DNA of 5,274 nt, from contig CAUJII010000162.1 of assembly GCA_963205035.1 (NCBI GenBank), positions 1 through 5,274 on the forward strand, given 5' to 3'. Of the stretch, positions 1 through 4,601 are shown one piece after another; position 1 is the first letter of the stretch, and each line of letters starts with the position of its first letter. Both the position numbers and the translations under genes were made by a program. The notes below the pieces were generated by a model, which did not search any database, had not been told where the DNA came from, and saw only the letters and a program-made list of their open reading frames with translations. The stretch is from Spirochaetota bacterium (GTDB taxonomy: Bacteria > Spirochaetota > Leptospiria > Turneriellales > Turneriellaceae).

Positions 1-2
1 TG

Positions 3-131
3 GGTTTAGAGCTCTTGTTCAATTTTAGGCGAAACTTGGAATATCGCCTGGAAGATAGTAATCTGAATCAGAATTACACAATTCCCAATGGACGAGCTCG
101 CCTTATTCTAGCGATAGGTTATGCGTTTTGA
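3..131 (+). CDS. C-terminal end of an outer-membrane beta-barrel protein (5' end outside window)
   Basis: An open frame enters from the left edge and gives 42 residues before TGA at 129-131. The chain ends RARLILAIGYAF: alternating hydrophobic residues and a terminal phenylalanine, the usual signature of the last strand of a bacterial outer-membrane beta-barrel recognised by the BAM machinery. The ending closely matches that of the complete gene at 1781-2491 (RITIAMGYAF); the last 21 bases of the two genes agree at 18 positions, so they are probably paralogues. An insertion sequence begins about 36 bp after the stop. Substrate or function cannot be told from this fragment. The barrel assignment is an inference from the C-terminal pattern and the resemblance to the downstream gene. 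Confidence 0.6.
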   Translation, partial: GLELLFNFRRNLEYRLEDSNLNQNYTIPNGRARLILAIGYAF

Positions 132-161
132 AGAATGGTGGAATTCTATCTGGTAAGTGGC

Positions 162-196
162 GGTAACTTTCAGCGATTCTGTCGCTTAAATTTACC
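162..196. repeat. 35-bp near-palindrome at the left end of the insertion sequence
   Basis: The left arm GGTAACTTTCAGCGA (162-176) and the right arm TCGCTTAAATTTACC (182-196) pair at 13 of 15 positions around a TTCTG loop. The two mismatches are evenly spaced C/T positions. The hairpin ends 6 nt before the orfA start codon and begins 30 nt after the upstream gene's stop. It has no following T-run, so it does not look like a standard intrinsic terminator. It may be a transposase-binding end, a structure limiting orfA translation, or the pre-existing target. Confidence 0.6.
168..187 (+). repeat. Putative left terminal inverted repeat (IRL) of the IS
   Basis: The sequence tttcagcgattctgtcgctt resembles the reverse complement of 1741-1761 (tgtcagcg, then tgtc, then ctt, with one gap). 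Shared blocks are TCAGCG, TGTC and CTT. The match is imperfect and the outer boundary could shift by several bases. Confidence 0.45.
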
Positions 197-202
197 TGTA
201 AA

Positions 203-670
203 ATGGGCATGAATTCGGCAGAGATCAGATCACTGGCATTAGCGAAACTCTTGCGACCAGATGGCCCCAGCGTGGCCACGGTAAGCGAGCAGTTGGGCGT
301 ACCAGTACATCGGCTGTACTACTGGTTGCGCCTTGCTAGAAATGGCACCATGAAAAACCGACGTACGAAAACTTCAGAAATCCAGGACAAATTGCAGAAA
401 GTTTTGCATGCACGTAGCTTGCAGAATGAAGAGCTGGGGCACTGGCTGCGCGAACAGGGCTTGCACGAAGCGCAAATCGATGCGTGGGAAAAAGAAGTGC
501 AGGAGAAGCTGGCGCAAATTGACGCTGCCCATGCACGGGAGAGCGAACAGGCTGCGCAGATTAAAGAGCTCGAACGCGATCTGCGACGCAAAGAACGTGC
601 GCTGGCAGAGTTCACCACCCTCATGGCGCTTAAAAAAAAACATGGCCTGAAGTGGCTCGGAGAGGAATGA
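203..670 (+). CDS. IS3-like transposase OrfA (helix-turn-helix, coiled coil)
   Basis: This 155-residue protein is the DNA-binding subunit of an IS3-type transposase. Residues about 22-45 form a helix-turn-helix of the transposase type (SVATVSEQLGVPVHRLYYWLR). Residues about 88-140 are rich in E, K, A, Q and R with heptad-like spacing and should form a coiled coil for multimerisation, as in OrfA proteins of this family. Two ATG codons are possible, at 203 and 209; neither has a good Shine-Dalgarno sequence, and the region just upstream is a strong hairpin, both consistent with low expression. Codons 144-146 (KKK) lie on the A9 run at 632-640, where a -1 shift would join OrfA to OrfB. The stop TGA at 668-670 overlaps an ATG of orfB at 667. 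Identification rests on architecture and context, not on a database match. Confidence 0.82.
   Translation: MGMNSAEIRSLALAKLLRPDGPSVATVSEQLGVPVHRLYYWLRLARNGTMKNRRTKTSEIQDKLQKVLHARSLQNEELGHWLREQGLHEAQIDAWEKEVQEKLAQIDAAHARESEQAAQIKELERDLRRKERALAEFTTLMALKKKHGLKWLGEE
632..640 (+). promoter_or_regulatory. A9 slippery site for programmed -1 frameshifting (OrfA-OrfB fusion)
   Basis: Nine consecutive A bases encode three lysines in orfA. The -1 frame has a stop codon, TAA, at 631-633 and is open from 634 through orfB, so the run sits at the first place where a shift into orfB is useful. A slip here gives MALKKK joined to TWPEVARRG and on into OrfB. IS3-family elements are known to make the active OrfAB transposase this way. 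A 6-bp stem (655-660 with 680-685) lies 14 nt downstream and is too weak and distant to be a confident stimulator. Transcriptional slippage on A9 is an alternative. Confidence 0.7.
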
Positions 671-1710
671 CGAGTATGACCGAGCGCACGGAGGTTTTGA
701 ATTTTGTCACAGAAGCAAAGCGGCAGAAAGTCAGAGTGCGATCCGCCTGTAATTTTTTGGGCCTGTGTACAAGGACGTTCATGCGTTGGAAGAATCCCGA
801 CAACAATGCAGATGGCCGCGCAGAAAATAAATTCTCTGCCACCAATCGCCTCACCACTTCGGAGCGGCAAGCCGTTCTCGACGTGGCGTGCAGCGCAGAA
901 TTTCGCGACAAAAGTCCGACGCAAATTGTGCCTATTTTGGCCGAAAAAGGCCAGTATTTGGCCTCAGAATCGACGTTTTTTCGGATTTTGCATGCGGATG
1001 GACTTATGACCCACCGCAGCAAATCCAAGGCGCCGGAGCGCAAACGACCCGATGCAATCGAAGCGACAGCACCCAACCAGGTTTGGAGCTGGGATATCTC
1101 TTACTTGCTGACGAACGCGCGTGGCGTATATTTTTATCTCTACGTGATTCTTGATATTTGGGATCGCAGCATCGTCGGCTGGTCGATCGAAGAGCAAGAA
1201 TCGGGGGCGCTCGCGGCATCGCTTCTGGAGAAGACTTGCAAGGCACAAGGCATCGCTCGTGGTTCTCTCACAGTGCATCAGGATAACGGCGCGCCGATGG
1301 TGTCGAGTGAGTTCTTAACAATGCTTACACGCTACGGCAAGGCGAGCTACTCAAGGCCCGGTGTTTCCGACGACAACGCGTTCTCTGAATCGCACTTTCG
1401 TACGCTCAAGTATCGACCGAACTATCCGGATCTATTTGACAGCATCGACGACGCGCGTAGCTGGATGACAAATTTCGCCACTTGGTACAACACAGAGCAC
1501 CGGCATTCCGGCATCGGTTTTGTGACGCCATCAGAGCGCCGCCGCGGTCTTGACATCGAGATACTCGCTCGACGCCGTGCAACCTACGCACGCGCCAAGG
1601 CATCAAATCCGACGCGTTGGTCGGGAAAAATCCGTGCATGGAGCAGACCGGAAAAGGTTACGCTCAATGCGCGCAGAGAAAAAAATACTGTACAGGAGAG
1701 AGCAGCATGA
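652..1710 (+). CDS. IS3-like transposase OrfB, DDE integrase catalytic domain
   Basis: OrfB carries the DDE catalytic core that cuts and joins the transposon ends. Counting from GTG at 652 (352 residues), residues about 105-146 look like the HTH_21-type linker region. The rve domain follows: D148 in WSWDIS, D211 in HQDNGAPM and E246 in DDNAFSESHFRTLKY, with E 35 residues after the second D, as expected for this group. The C-terminal HRHSGIGFVTPSERR segment is also typical. An independent start is more likely ATG at 676, which has AGAGGA at 661-666 at 9 nt spacing. ATG 667 overlaps the orfA stop but lies too close to that site. Much of the functional protein may instead be made as an OrfAB fusion through the A9 run. 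The frame is intact. Confidence 0.88.
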   Translation: MARRGMTSMTERTEVLNFVTEAKRQKVRVRSACNFLGLCTRTFMRWKNPDNNADGRAENKFSATNRLTTSERQAVLDVACSAEFRDKSPTQIVPILAEKGQYLASESTFFRILHADGLMTHRSKSKAPERKRPDAIEATAPNQVWSWDISYLLTNARGVYFYLYVILDIWDRSIVGWSIEEQESGALAASLLEKTCKAQGIARGSLTVHQDNGAPMVSSEFLTMLTRYGKASYSRPGVSDDNAFSESHFRTLKYRPNYPDLFDSIDDARSWMTNFATWYNTEHRHSGIGFVTPSERRRGLDIEILARRRATYARAKASNPTRWSGKIRAWSRPEKVTLNARREKNTVQERAA

Positions 1711-1781
1711 AGAAAATTCAGACAAATATCATGTGGAAAAAAGAGACATTTTCCGCTGACATAGGGGGGTGGTTCTTCTGA
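1707..1781 (+). CDS. Possible 24-residue micro-ORF spanning the right end of the IS
   Basis: ATG at 1707 overlaps the orfB stop (ATGA) and is preceded by AGGAGAG at 1694-1700, a good ribosome-binding site. The frame encodes MKKIQTNIMWKKETFSADIG and four more residues, and stops with TGA at 1779-1781, whose last base is the first base of the next gene's ATG (TGATG). It reads through the terminal repeat and into flanking DNA. It may have no function as a peptide but could carry ribosomes from the transposase message into the outer-membrane gene. Chance occurrence is possible because the frame is so short. Confidence 0.3.
   Translation: MKKIQTNIMWKKETFSADIGGWFF
1741..1761 (-). repeat. Putative right terminal inverted repeat (IRR) of the IS
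   Basis: The sequence aagagacattttccgctgaca is the imperfect inverted counterpart of 168-187, sharing TCAGCG, TGTC and CTT when read outward. It ends in CA, the usual 3' dinucleotide of IS3-family elements. It lies 31 bp after the orfB stop. Confidence 0.5.
1763..1769 (+). promoter_or_regulatory. Shine-Dalgarno site deciding the start at 1781
   Basis: AGGGGGG lies 11 nt before ATG 1781 and just outside the proposed right IS end. It favours ATG 1781, which begins a clean signal peptide, over the in-frame GTG at 1769, which sits on the end of this same motif. Confidence 0.5.
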
Positions 1782-2491
1782 TGAAATTAAGCCTACAACT
1801 AAGATTTTTAATTCTTATCATCGCGGTCTTTTCTTACTCCAAGATATATCCTGAGACAAATGAGAATACGCCAACTTCAAATTCAGTATCGACGAAAGAC
1901 AAAGATGCACCACAAAACCATAAGAATTTAGTCTACGTGAATGTGGGCCCATTTGTTGCACTTGGCAGCGTAAGCATTGGTTACCAGAGAATGTTAAACG
2001 CTTGGTTTAGCCTTGTCGGTGACCTGAACTATGGCGGTGCCAATTCTATTGACGTTCTGAATAGTTCGGAGCATACGCAAAGGGATAATATTAACCTGTC
2101 GGAGACTTTTTGGACTATATCTTTTGCTGCGCGATTTTATCCGGCAAGCATTAGTTTCGACGGTCTTTATTGCAGTTTAATTACCACATACTATAACGAT
2201 TTGCTGAGTATTTCAAAGGGTGCTATCGCTAGCGGAGGCACCGCCGTGCCAGGCGCAATTGAAGGCGAAAAAAAGATATCTGGTATAGCATTGGGTGCTG
2301 ACGTTGGCTACGCTTTCAGCAGTGACCATTTCGTGTTTTTTTTCGCTGTTGGTTATATTCTTGCATTGCCGCAGCAGATTCAGTACACAATTACAAACGG
2401 CGCCGCTGTGGCCCACAAGAGTCTTTCAAGGGTTATGGGACAGTATGCTTTTGCACCCCGTATAACCATTGCGATGGGGTATGCGTTTTAA
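1781..2491 (+). CDS. Predicted outer-membrane beta-barrel protein with signal peptide
   Basis: This 236-residue protein begins MKLSLQLRFLILIIAVFSYS, a Sec signal peptide with a short basic N-terminus and a hydrophobic core. A polar linker rich in T, N, S and D follows (residues about 25-50). The rest alternates hydrophobic and polar residues with turn-rich gaps and many G, Y and F residues (GPFVALGSVSIGYQR, WTISFAARFYP, GIALGADVGYAF), and ends RITIAMGYAF, a typical BAM-recognised last strand. Size suggests a small barrel of roughly eight to ten strands. It is probably a paralogue of the gene ending at 131. I chose ATG 1781 over GTG 1769 because of the signal peptide and Shine-Dalgarno position. 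The IS ends about 20 bp upstream, so the native promoter may have been separated and IS transcription may now drive it. Function is unknown. Confidence 0.72.
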   Translation: MKLSLQLRFLILIIAVFSYSKIYPETNENTPTSNSVSTKDKDAPQNHKNLVYVNVGPFVALGSVSIGYQRMLNAWFSLVGDLNYGGANSIDVLNSSEHTQRDNINLSETFWTISFAARFYPASISFDGLYCSLITTYYNDLLSISKGAIASGGTAVPGAIEGEKKISGIALGADVGYAFSSDHFVFFFAVGYILALPQQIQYTITNGAAVAHKSLSRVMGQYAFAPRITIAMGYAF

Positions 2492-2525
2492 GGAAATTAA
2501 TTGAATTGCTACCAAACTATTTTAC

Positions 2526-2530
2526 AAGGA
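2526..2530 (+). promoter_or_regulatory. Shine-Dalgarno site for the gene at 2538
   Basis: AAGGA lies 7 nt before ATG 2538, optimal spacing, which supports this short gene being translated. No promoter is evident in the 46-bp gap after the preceding stop, so the two genes are probably co-transcribed. Confidence 0.6.
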
Positions 2531-2537
2531 ACACACC

Positions 2538-2852
2538 ATGAAAAAAATCCTCTGTCTCATCTTACTCACGGGCGCATTCACTGCGGCGTTTGCGGGGGTC
2601 GAACTCGGCGGTGGGGTTGGCTACACCAGCTTCGATTTTACCGACCGGGGTGGCGCAAAATATAAACTGAAAAGCAGCACCTATTCGGGGCCGATCTACC
2701 ATGGCTTCGCGCTATTCAATTTTCCGCTGAATGAAAGGACGACACTCGGTGTCGGCGGCATTTTCGAAACTTCAGCGCTGAAGAACGACGTGATCAAAGA
2801 CCAAAGCGGCTGGCATATCGACATCAACCTCAAACGATTCGCGGCGGTTTAA
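2538..2852 (+). CDS. Short signal-peptide protein, probable truncated beta-barrel
   Basis: This 104-residue product starts MKKILCLILLTGAFTAAFA, a clear Sec signal peptide with an A-F-A cleavage site before GVELGGGVGY. The mature part of about 85 residues shows beta-strand-like alternation (VELGGGVGYTSFDF, YHGFALFNF, TTLGVGGIFE, HIDINLKRF), as in small outer-membrane barrels. That is enough for only about four to six strands, and the chain ends KRFAAV instead of with a terminal aromatic residue. Directly after the stop the DNA becomes a patchwork of gene remnants. The likely reading is that a longer barrel gene lost its 3' part through recombination and now ends on a chance stop. A genuine small periplasmic or surface protein is the alternative. 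It lies 46 bp after the previous barrel gene, same strand, and has a good ribosome-binding site. Function is unknown. Confidence 0.6.
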   Translation: MKKILCLILLTGAFTAAFAGVELGGGVGYTSFDFTDRGGAKYKLKSSTYSGPIYHGFALFNFPLNERTTLGVGGIFETSALKNDVIKDQSGWHIDINLKRFAAV

Positions 2853-2969
2853 GTCTGCGTTTTTGATTATGCACCCTCGAGCAGCCTGCAATAATCGGGA
2901 TCGCTGGCCGCATCGCTCGTGCCTTAGCGGATATAGCTACGCTCAACGGGTCAACCGCCTTCCTCGATG
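2853..2969. other. Non-coding or decayed stretch between truncated barrel gene and helicase remnant
   Basis: No convincing gene is visible here. The plus-strand frame is open from 2867 to the TAA at 3134-3136 but has no start codon near its beginning. Its first part (EQPAIIGIAGRIARALADIA) looks protein-like, whereas its middle overlaps the minus-strand helicase remnant and looks like a shadow. I cannot assign a family. The block is best read as debris left by recombination. Confidence 0.4.
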
Positions 2970-3083
2970 GTCTTCGACCGAGTCGCGGTAGCGCAAGTTG
3001 GCAATCCACACTTCGCTGCGGGCTTGCCCGATGCGTTGAATACGGCCTTTGCGCTCTTCGAGTCGTGTCGCATGATGAAAGGG
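2970..3083 (-). pseudogene. Fragment of a SNF2-type helicase (C-terminal motif VI region)
   Basis: On the minus strand this stretch reads PFHHATRLEERKGRIQRIGQ followed by ARSEVWIANLRYRDSVED. It matches the conserved end of the helicase C-terminal domain in SNF2-family ATPases, where PWNPTRLEQRKGR-hRIGQ holds motif VI and its arginine fingers, and a segment ending in SVED(RV) follows. Large SNF2-type helicases of bacterial defence islands, such as the DISARM DrmD type, carry very similar sequence. Only about 38 residues remain. The similarity starts abruptly at 3083 and stops at 2970, where the expected RVHQLL-type continuation is missing and a stop soon follows. It lacks motifs I to V and cannot be functional. 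The frame itself is open from 3173 to 2943, but the outer parts do not look like helicase. Recognition is from memory of the family pattern. Confidence 0.68.
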
Positions 3084-3136
3084 TTTCGATTGAGCGTCTG
3101 AAAGAGATTCACAAAAAGACCCACCCGAGGGGATAA
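3083..3136 (+). pseudogene. Possible C-terminal remnant of a plus-strand gene
   Basis: Seventeen codons reading VSIERLKEIHKKTHPRG end with TAA at 3134-3136, whose last base is the A of the next gene's ATG (TAATG). That tight overlap is typical of real co-translated genes. The apparent start of this segment coincides with the 3083 edge of the minus-strand helicase remnant, as if a plus-strand gene was cut there and only its tail kept. It is too short to identify, and chance is possible. Confidence 0.3.
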
Positions 3137-3285
3137 TGGACATCGAGTTTAAGTTTTTCATTGATGAGCTCACCGGAAAATCGCACGCCGAGATGCACGA
3201 CGTTTCAGCCGATGAAATTCACGAGTTTTTTACCCTTGGCAAGATCATTGACGCCATAGAAAGGGAGCTGGATAAACGGCCATGA
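3136..3285 (+). CDS. Small acidic hypothetical protein (49 residues)
   Basis: The frame starts at ATG 3136, with GAGGGG at 3127-3132 only 3 nt upstream, and encodes 49 residues: MDIEFKFFIDELTGKSHAEM, then a helix-prone, acidic second half ending IIDAIERELDKRP. About 13 acidic and 6 basic residues give it a clear negative charge. There is no signal peptide or membrane segment. Its start overlaps the stop of a possible upstream remnant by one base, and its stop overlaps the next gene's start by four bases (ATGA), so the two small genes form a coupled pair. I do not recognise the family. Size, charge and pairing are reminiscent of antitoxins or other small accessory-island proteins, but no toxin is visible, so no function is assigned. 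Confidence 0.5.
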   Translation: MDIEFKFFIDELTGKSHAEMHDVSADEIHEFFTLGKIIDAIERELDKRP

Positions 3286-3455
3286 AAACGCTTGAGGAGA
3301 AATCGTACAAAGTCAGCTACGCCGTACCGGAAACCCCTGAAGAAGCGGCTGAAATCAAGCGCATTATTGCCGAGGTCAAGGCCGAAGAGCGGGCGATTCT
3401 GACACAGCCTTGCAAAGTGTATAAGCCGAGCGAATTCTTCAAATCTGAGAAATAG
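3282..3455 (+). CDS. Small hypothetical protein (57 residues), second of a coupled pair
   Basis: ATG 3282 overlaps the stop of the preceding small gene (ATGA), indicating translational coupling. The 57-residue product begins MKTLEEKSYKVSYAVPETPE, continues with a helix-prone charged stretch (EEAAEIKRIIAEVKAEERA, residues about 20-38) and ends VYKPSEFFKSEK. It has no signal peptide or transmembrane segment, and one cysteine near residue 44. I do not recognise the family. The gene ends 40 bp before the end of the convergent Shedu-like gene; no clear terminator hairpin with a T-run is visible in that gap. Confidence 0.55.
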   Translation: MKTLEEKSYKVSYAVPETPEEAAEIKRIIAEVKAEERAILTQPCKVYKPSEFFKSEK

Positions 3456-3495
3456 CTATTGTCTTGCGCTGCTTTCAGGCGGCTTAAATTATGGC

Positions 3496-4599
3496 TTAAC
3501 GACACAGCCAATCCCAGCTGTGAATTTCAATATTGGAATCTTCAAGAACTTGACTGCGGGCAGGTTCACGTTCATAGCTAACGTCGGAACGACCTATTAG
3601 CACCAATCCCTTTACTCTGTTGGTAATGCCATAGAGACCGAGTTGCTCTTGTGCGTAAGCTACGTTTTGCGTTAGCCATTCACGCCATTCTTGAATCTGC
3701 TTGATTGCATGGTGAACCTCAGAGCGAAGTGCTCCGTCTTTAGTGAGAAGAGCGTGTCTTGGTGCCTCCAACTCTATGGCAAGCCACTGTGGCCCCAAAC
3801 TGTTGAACCCCAGTACCAAAAAATCAGTCACATGCTCGGCTCCAAGTCTTGCCTTTGGGATTACATACGTATCATGGTGTCCGACAACCAATGGCCCCAA
3901 GAGTGAAGGGTATTCCTCCAAGATTTTCTGGAATGGGGCTTCATTCTGCTCCCCACTTTCAAGAAGGTTTTCAAAGGCACGAATAGCCTCAGGCGATGGT
4001 CGAGAATCAGCCACTTTATACTGCGACAATTTGTTGGATACTGAATGGCCACGGTATGTTGTAGAGTTTCGTAGCTTTGCTTCTATCTCTTGAATTTTGA
4101 TGGCATGGTCTTCGTCTTGCGATGACCGGGAAATCAGTTGCAGATGATTGGGCCAAGCTCGCCTTCCATTTCCGCCCCGCATATACACGCGCCCTTGAGG
4201 ATCAATACTGGAAATAATCAGATGGTCGCTGGGATTACTTTTTGGAGCAACAATATCTCCGGGCTCGGGCTGTAGTTCTCGAAGTCCTATTGCTGTTAAT
4301 TGGTGATAACGTACGGCAAACCAAGCGGATATTTCTTCATGGGTGCCGGTCAGTAGTTTTTGAGTTTGCGGCACATCAAGTTCGCTTTCCAGTTCTAGTA
4401 GGGAGTCAGGGATAGAGTCACTATCACGAAACTGTTCCAGAGTGACATGACACACTGCGTGTCGAATGATTATCCCGGCAACGATTGATGGCGTGCCGAT
4501 GGGCAATTGGAGACCCAGCAGACTTGCAATGCGAACTTGTTCCGCCGTCGGTTCGCCCGCCAGCTTTTTCAGACTCGTGACTACGTCTTGCCAAGACAT
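3496..4599 (-). CDS. Shedu-like anti-phage protein (SduA C-terminal domain, DUF4263)
   Basis: This 367-residue protein has a C-terminal Shedu/DUF4263 domain, a PD-(D/E)XK-type nuclease fold found in the single-gene Shedu phage-defence system. Visible marks are an entry helix with FQKILEEYPSLLG (residues 223-235), D259 in HVTDFLVLG, E276-x-E278 in WLAIELEAPRHALLTKDG, then HHAIKQIQEWREWL (296-309). The second acidic motif is E-L-E, where many PD-(D/E)XK nucleases have E-x-K; I recall other DUF4263 members with ELE, so this may be a natural subtype. Residues 1-210 are not a domain I can name. Residues about 113-157 (PGDIV to HLQLIS) look like a small beta-rich module and may sense a phage or cellular signal, as N-terminal regions of other Shedu proteins are thought to do. 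Its ATG lies 2 nt after the stop of the type ISP gene, so the two are almost certainly one operon. Confidence 0.78.
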   Translation of the reverse strand: MSWQDVVTSLKKLAGEPTAEQVRIASLLGLQLPIGTPSIVAGIIIRHAVCHVTLEQFRDSDSIPDSLLELESELDVPQTQKLLTGTHEEISAWFAVRYHQLTAIGLRELQPEPGDIVAPKSNPSDHLIISSIDPQGRVYMRGGNGRRAWPNHLQLISRSSQDEDHAIKIQEIEAKLRNSTTYRGHSVSNKLSQYKVADSRPSPEAIRAFENLLESGEQNEAPFQKILEEYPSLLGPLVVGHHDTYVIPKARLGAEHVTDFLVLGFNSLGPQWLAIELEAPRHALLTKDGALRSEVHHAIKQIQEWREWLTQNVAYAQEQLGLYGITNRVKGLVLIGRSDVSYEREPARSQVLEDSNIEIHSWDWLCR

Positions 4600-4601
4600 T
4601 C

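Larger units (their letters stand above)
168..1761 (+). mobile_element. IS3-family-like insertion sequence, about 1.6 kb
   Basis: The element has the IS3 layout: a short orfA with an N-terminal helix-turn-helix and coiled coil, an overlapping orfB in the -1 frame with a DDE (rve) transposase domain, and a poly-A slippery run at the overlap. The proposed ends are imperfect inverted repeats: 168-187 at the left and 1741-1761 at the right, about 15 of 21 positions matching with one gap. The exact ends are uncertain, because the left side lies in a larger palindrome and I find no convincing 3-5 bp target duplication. Both reading frames are intact, so the copy could be active or recently inserted. 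It sits between two outer-membrane protein genes. Confidence 0.8.

Noticed and set aside
151..167. Alternative left IS end beginning TGGTAAGTGGCGG
   Set aside because: It can be aligned with the right end only by forcing gaps around GCGG; the TCAGCG/TGTC/CTT match starting at 168 is better.
319..924. 201-residue open frame on the minus strand across orfA and orfB
   Set aside because: Its composition is rich in S, R and C with no recognisable domain, and it lies antisense to two well-supported transposase genes, so it is a shadow frame.
165..1764. Target-site duplication flanking the IS
   Set aside because: The 3 bp outside the proposed ends are AAC on the left and TAG on the right; no duplication of 3-5 bp is seen, although uncertain ends could hide one.
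2867..3136. 90-codon plus-strand frame as a complete gene
   Set aside because: It has no suitable start codon near its beginning, and its middle is antisense to the strongly recognised helicase fragment; only its last codons are kept as a possible remnant.
3456..3495. Bidirectional terminator between the convergent genes
   Set aside because: The GCGCTGC/GGCGGC segments do not form a clean stem and no T-run follows on either strand.
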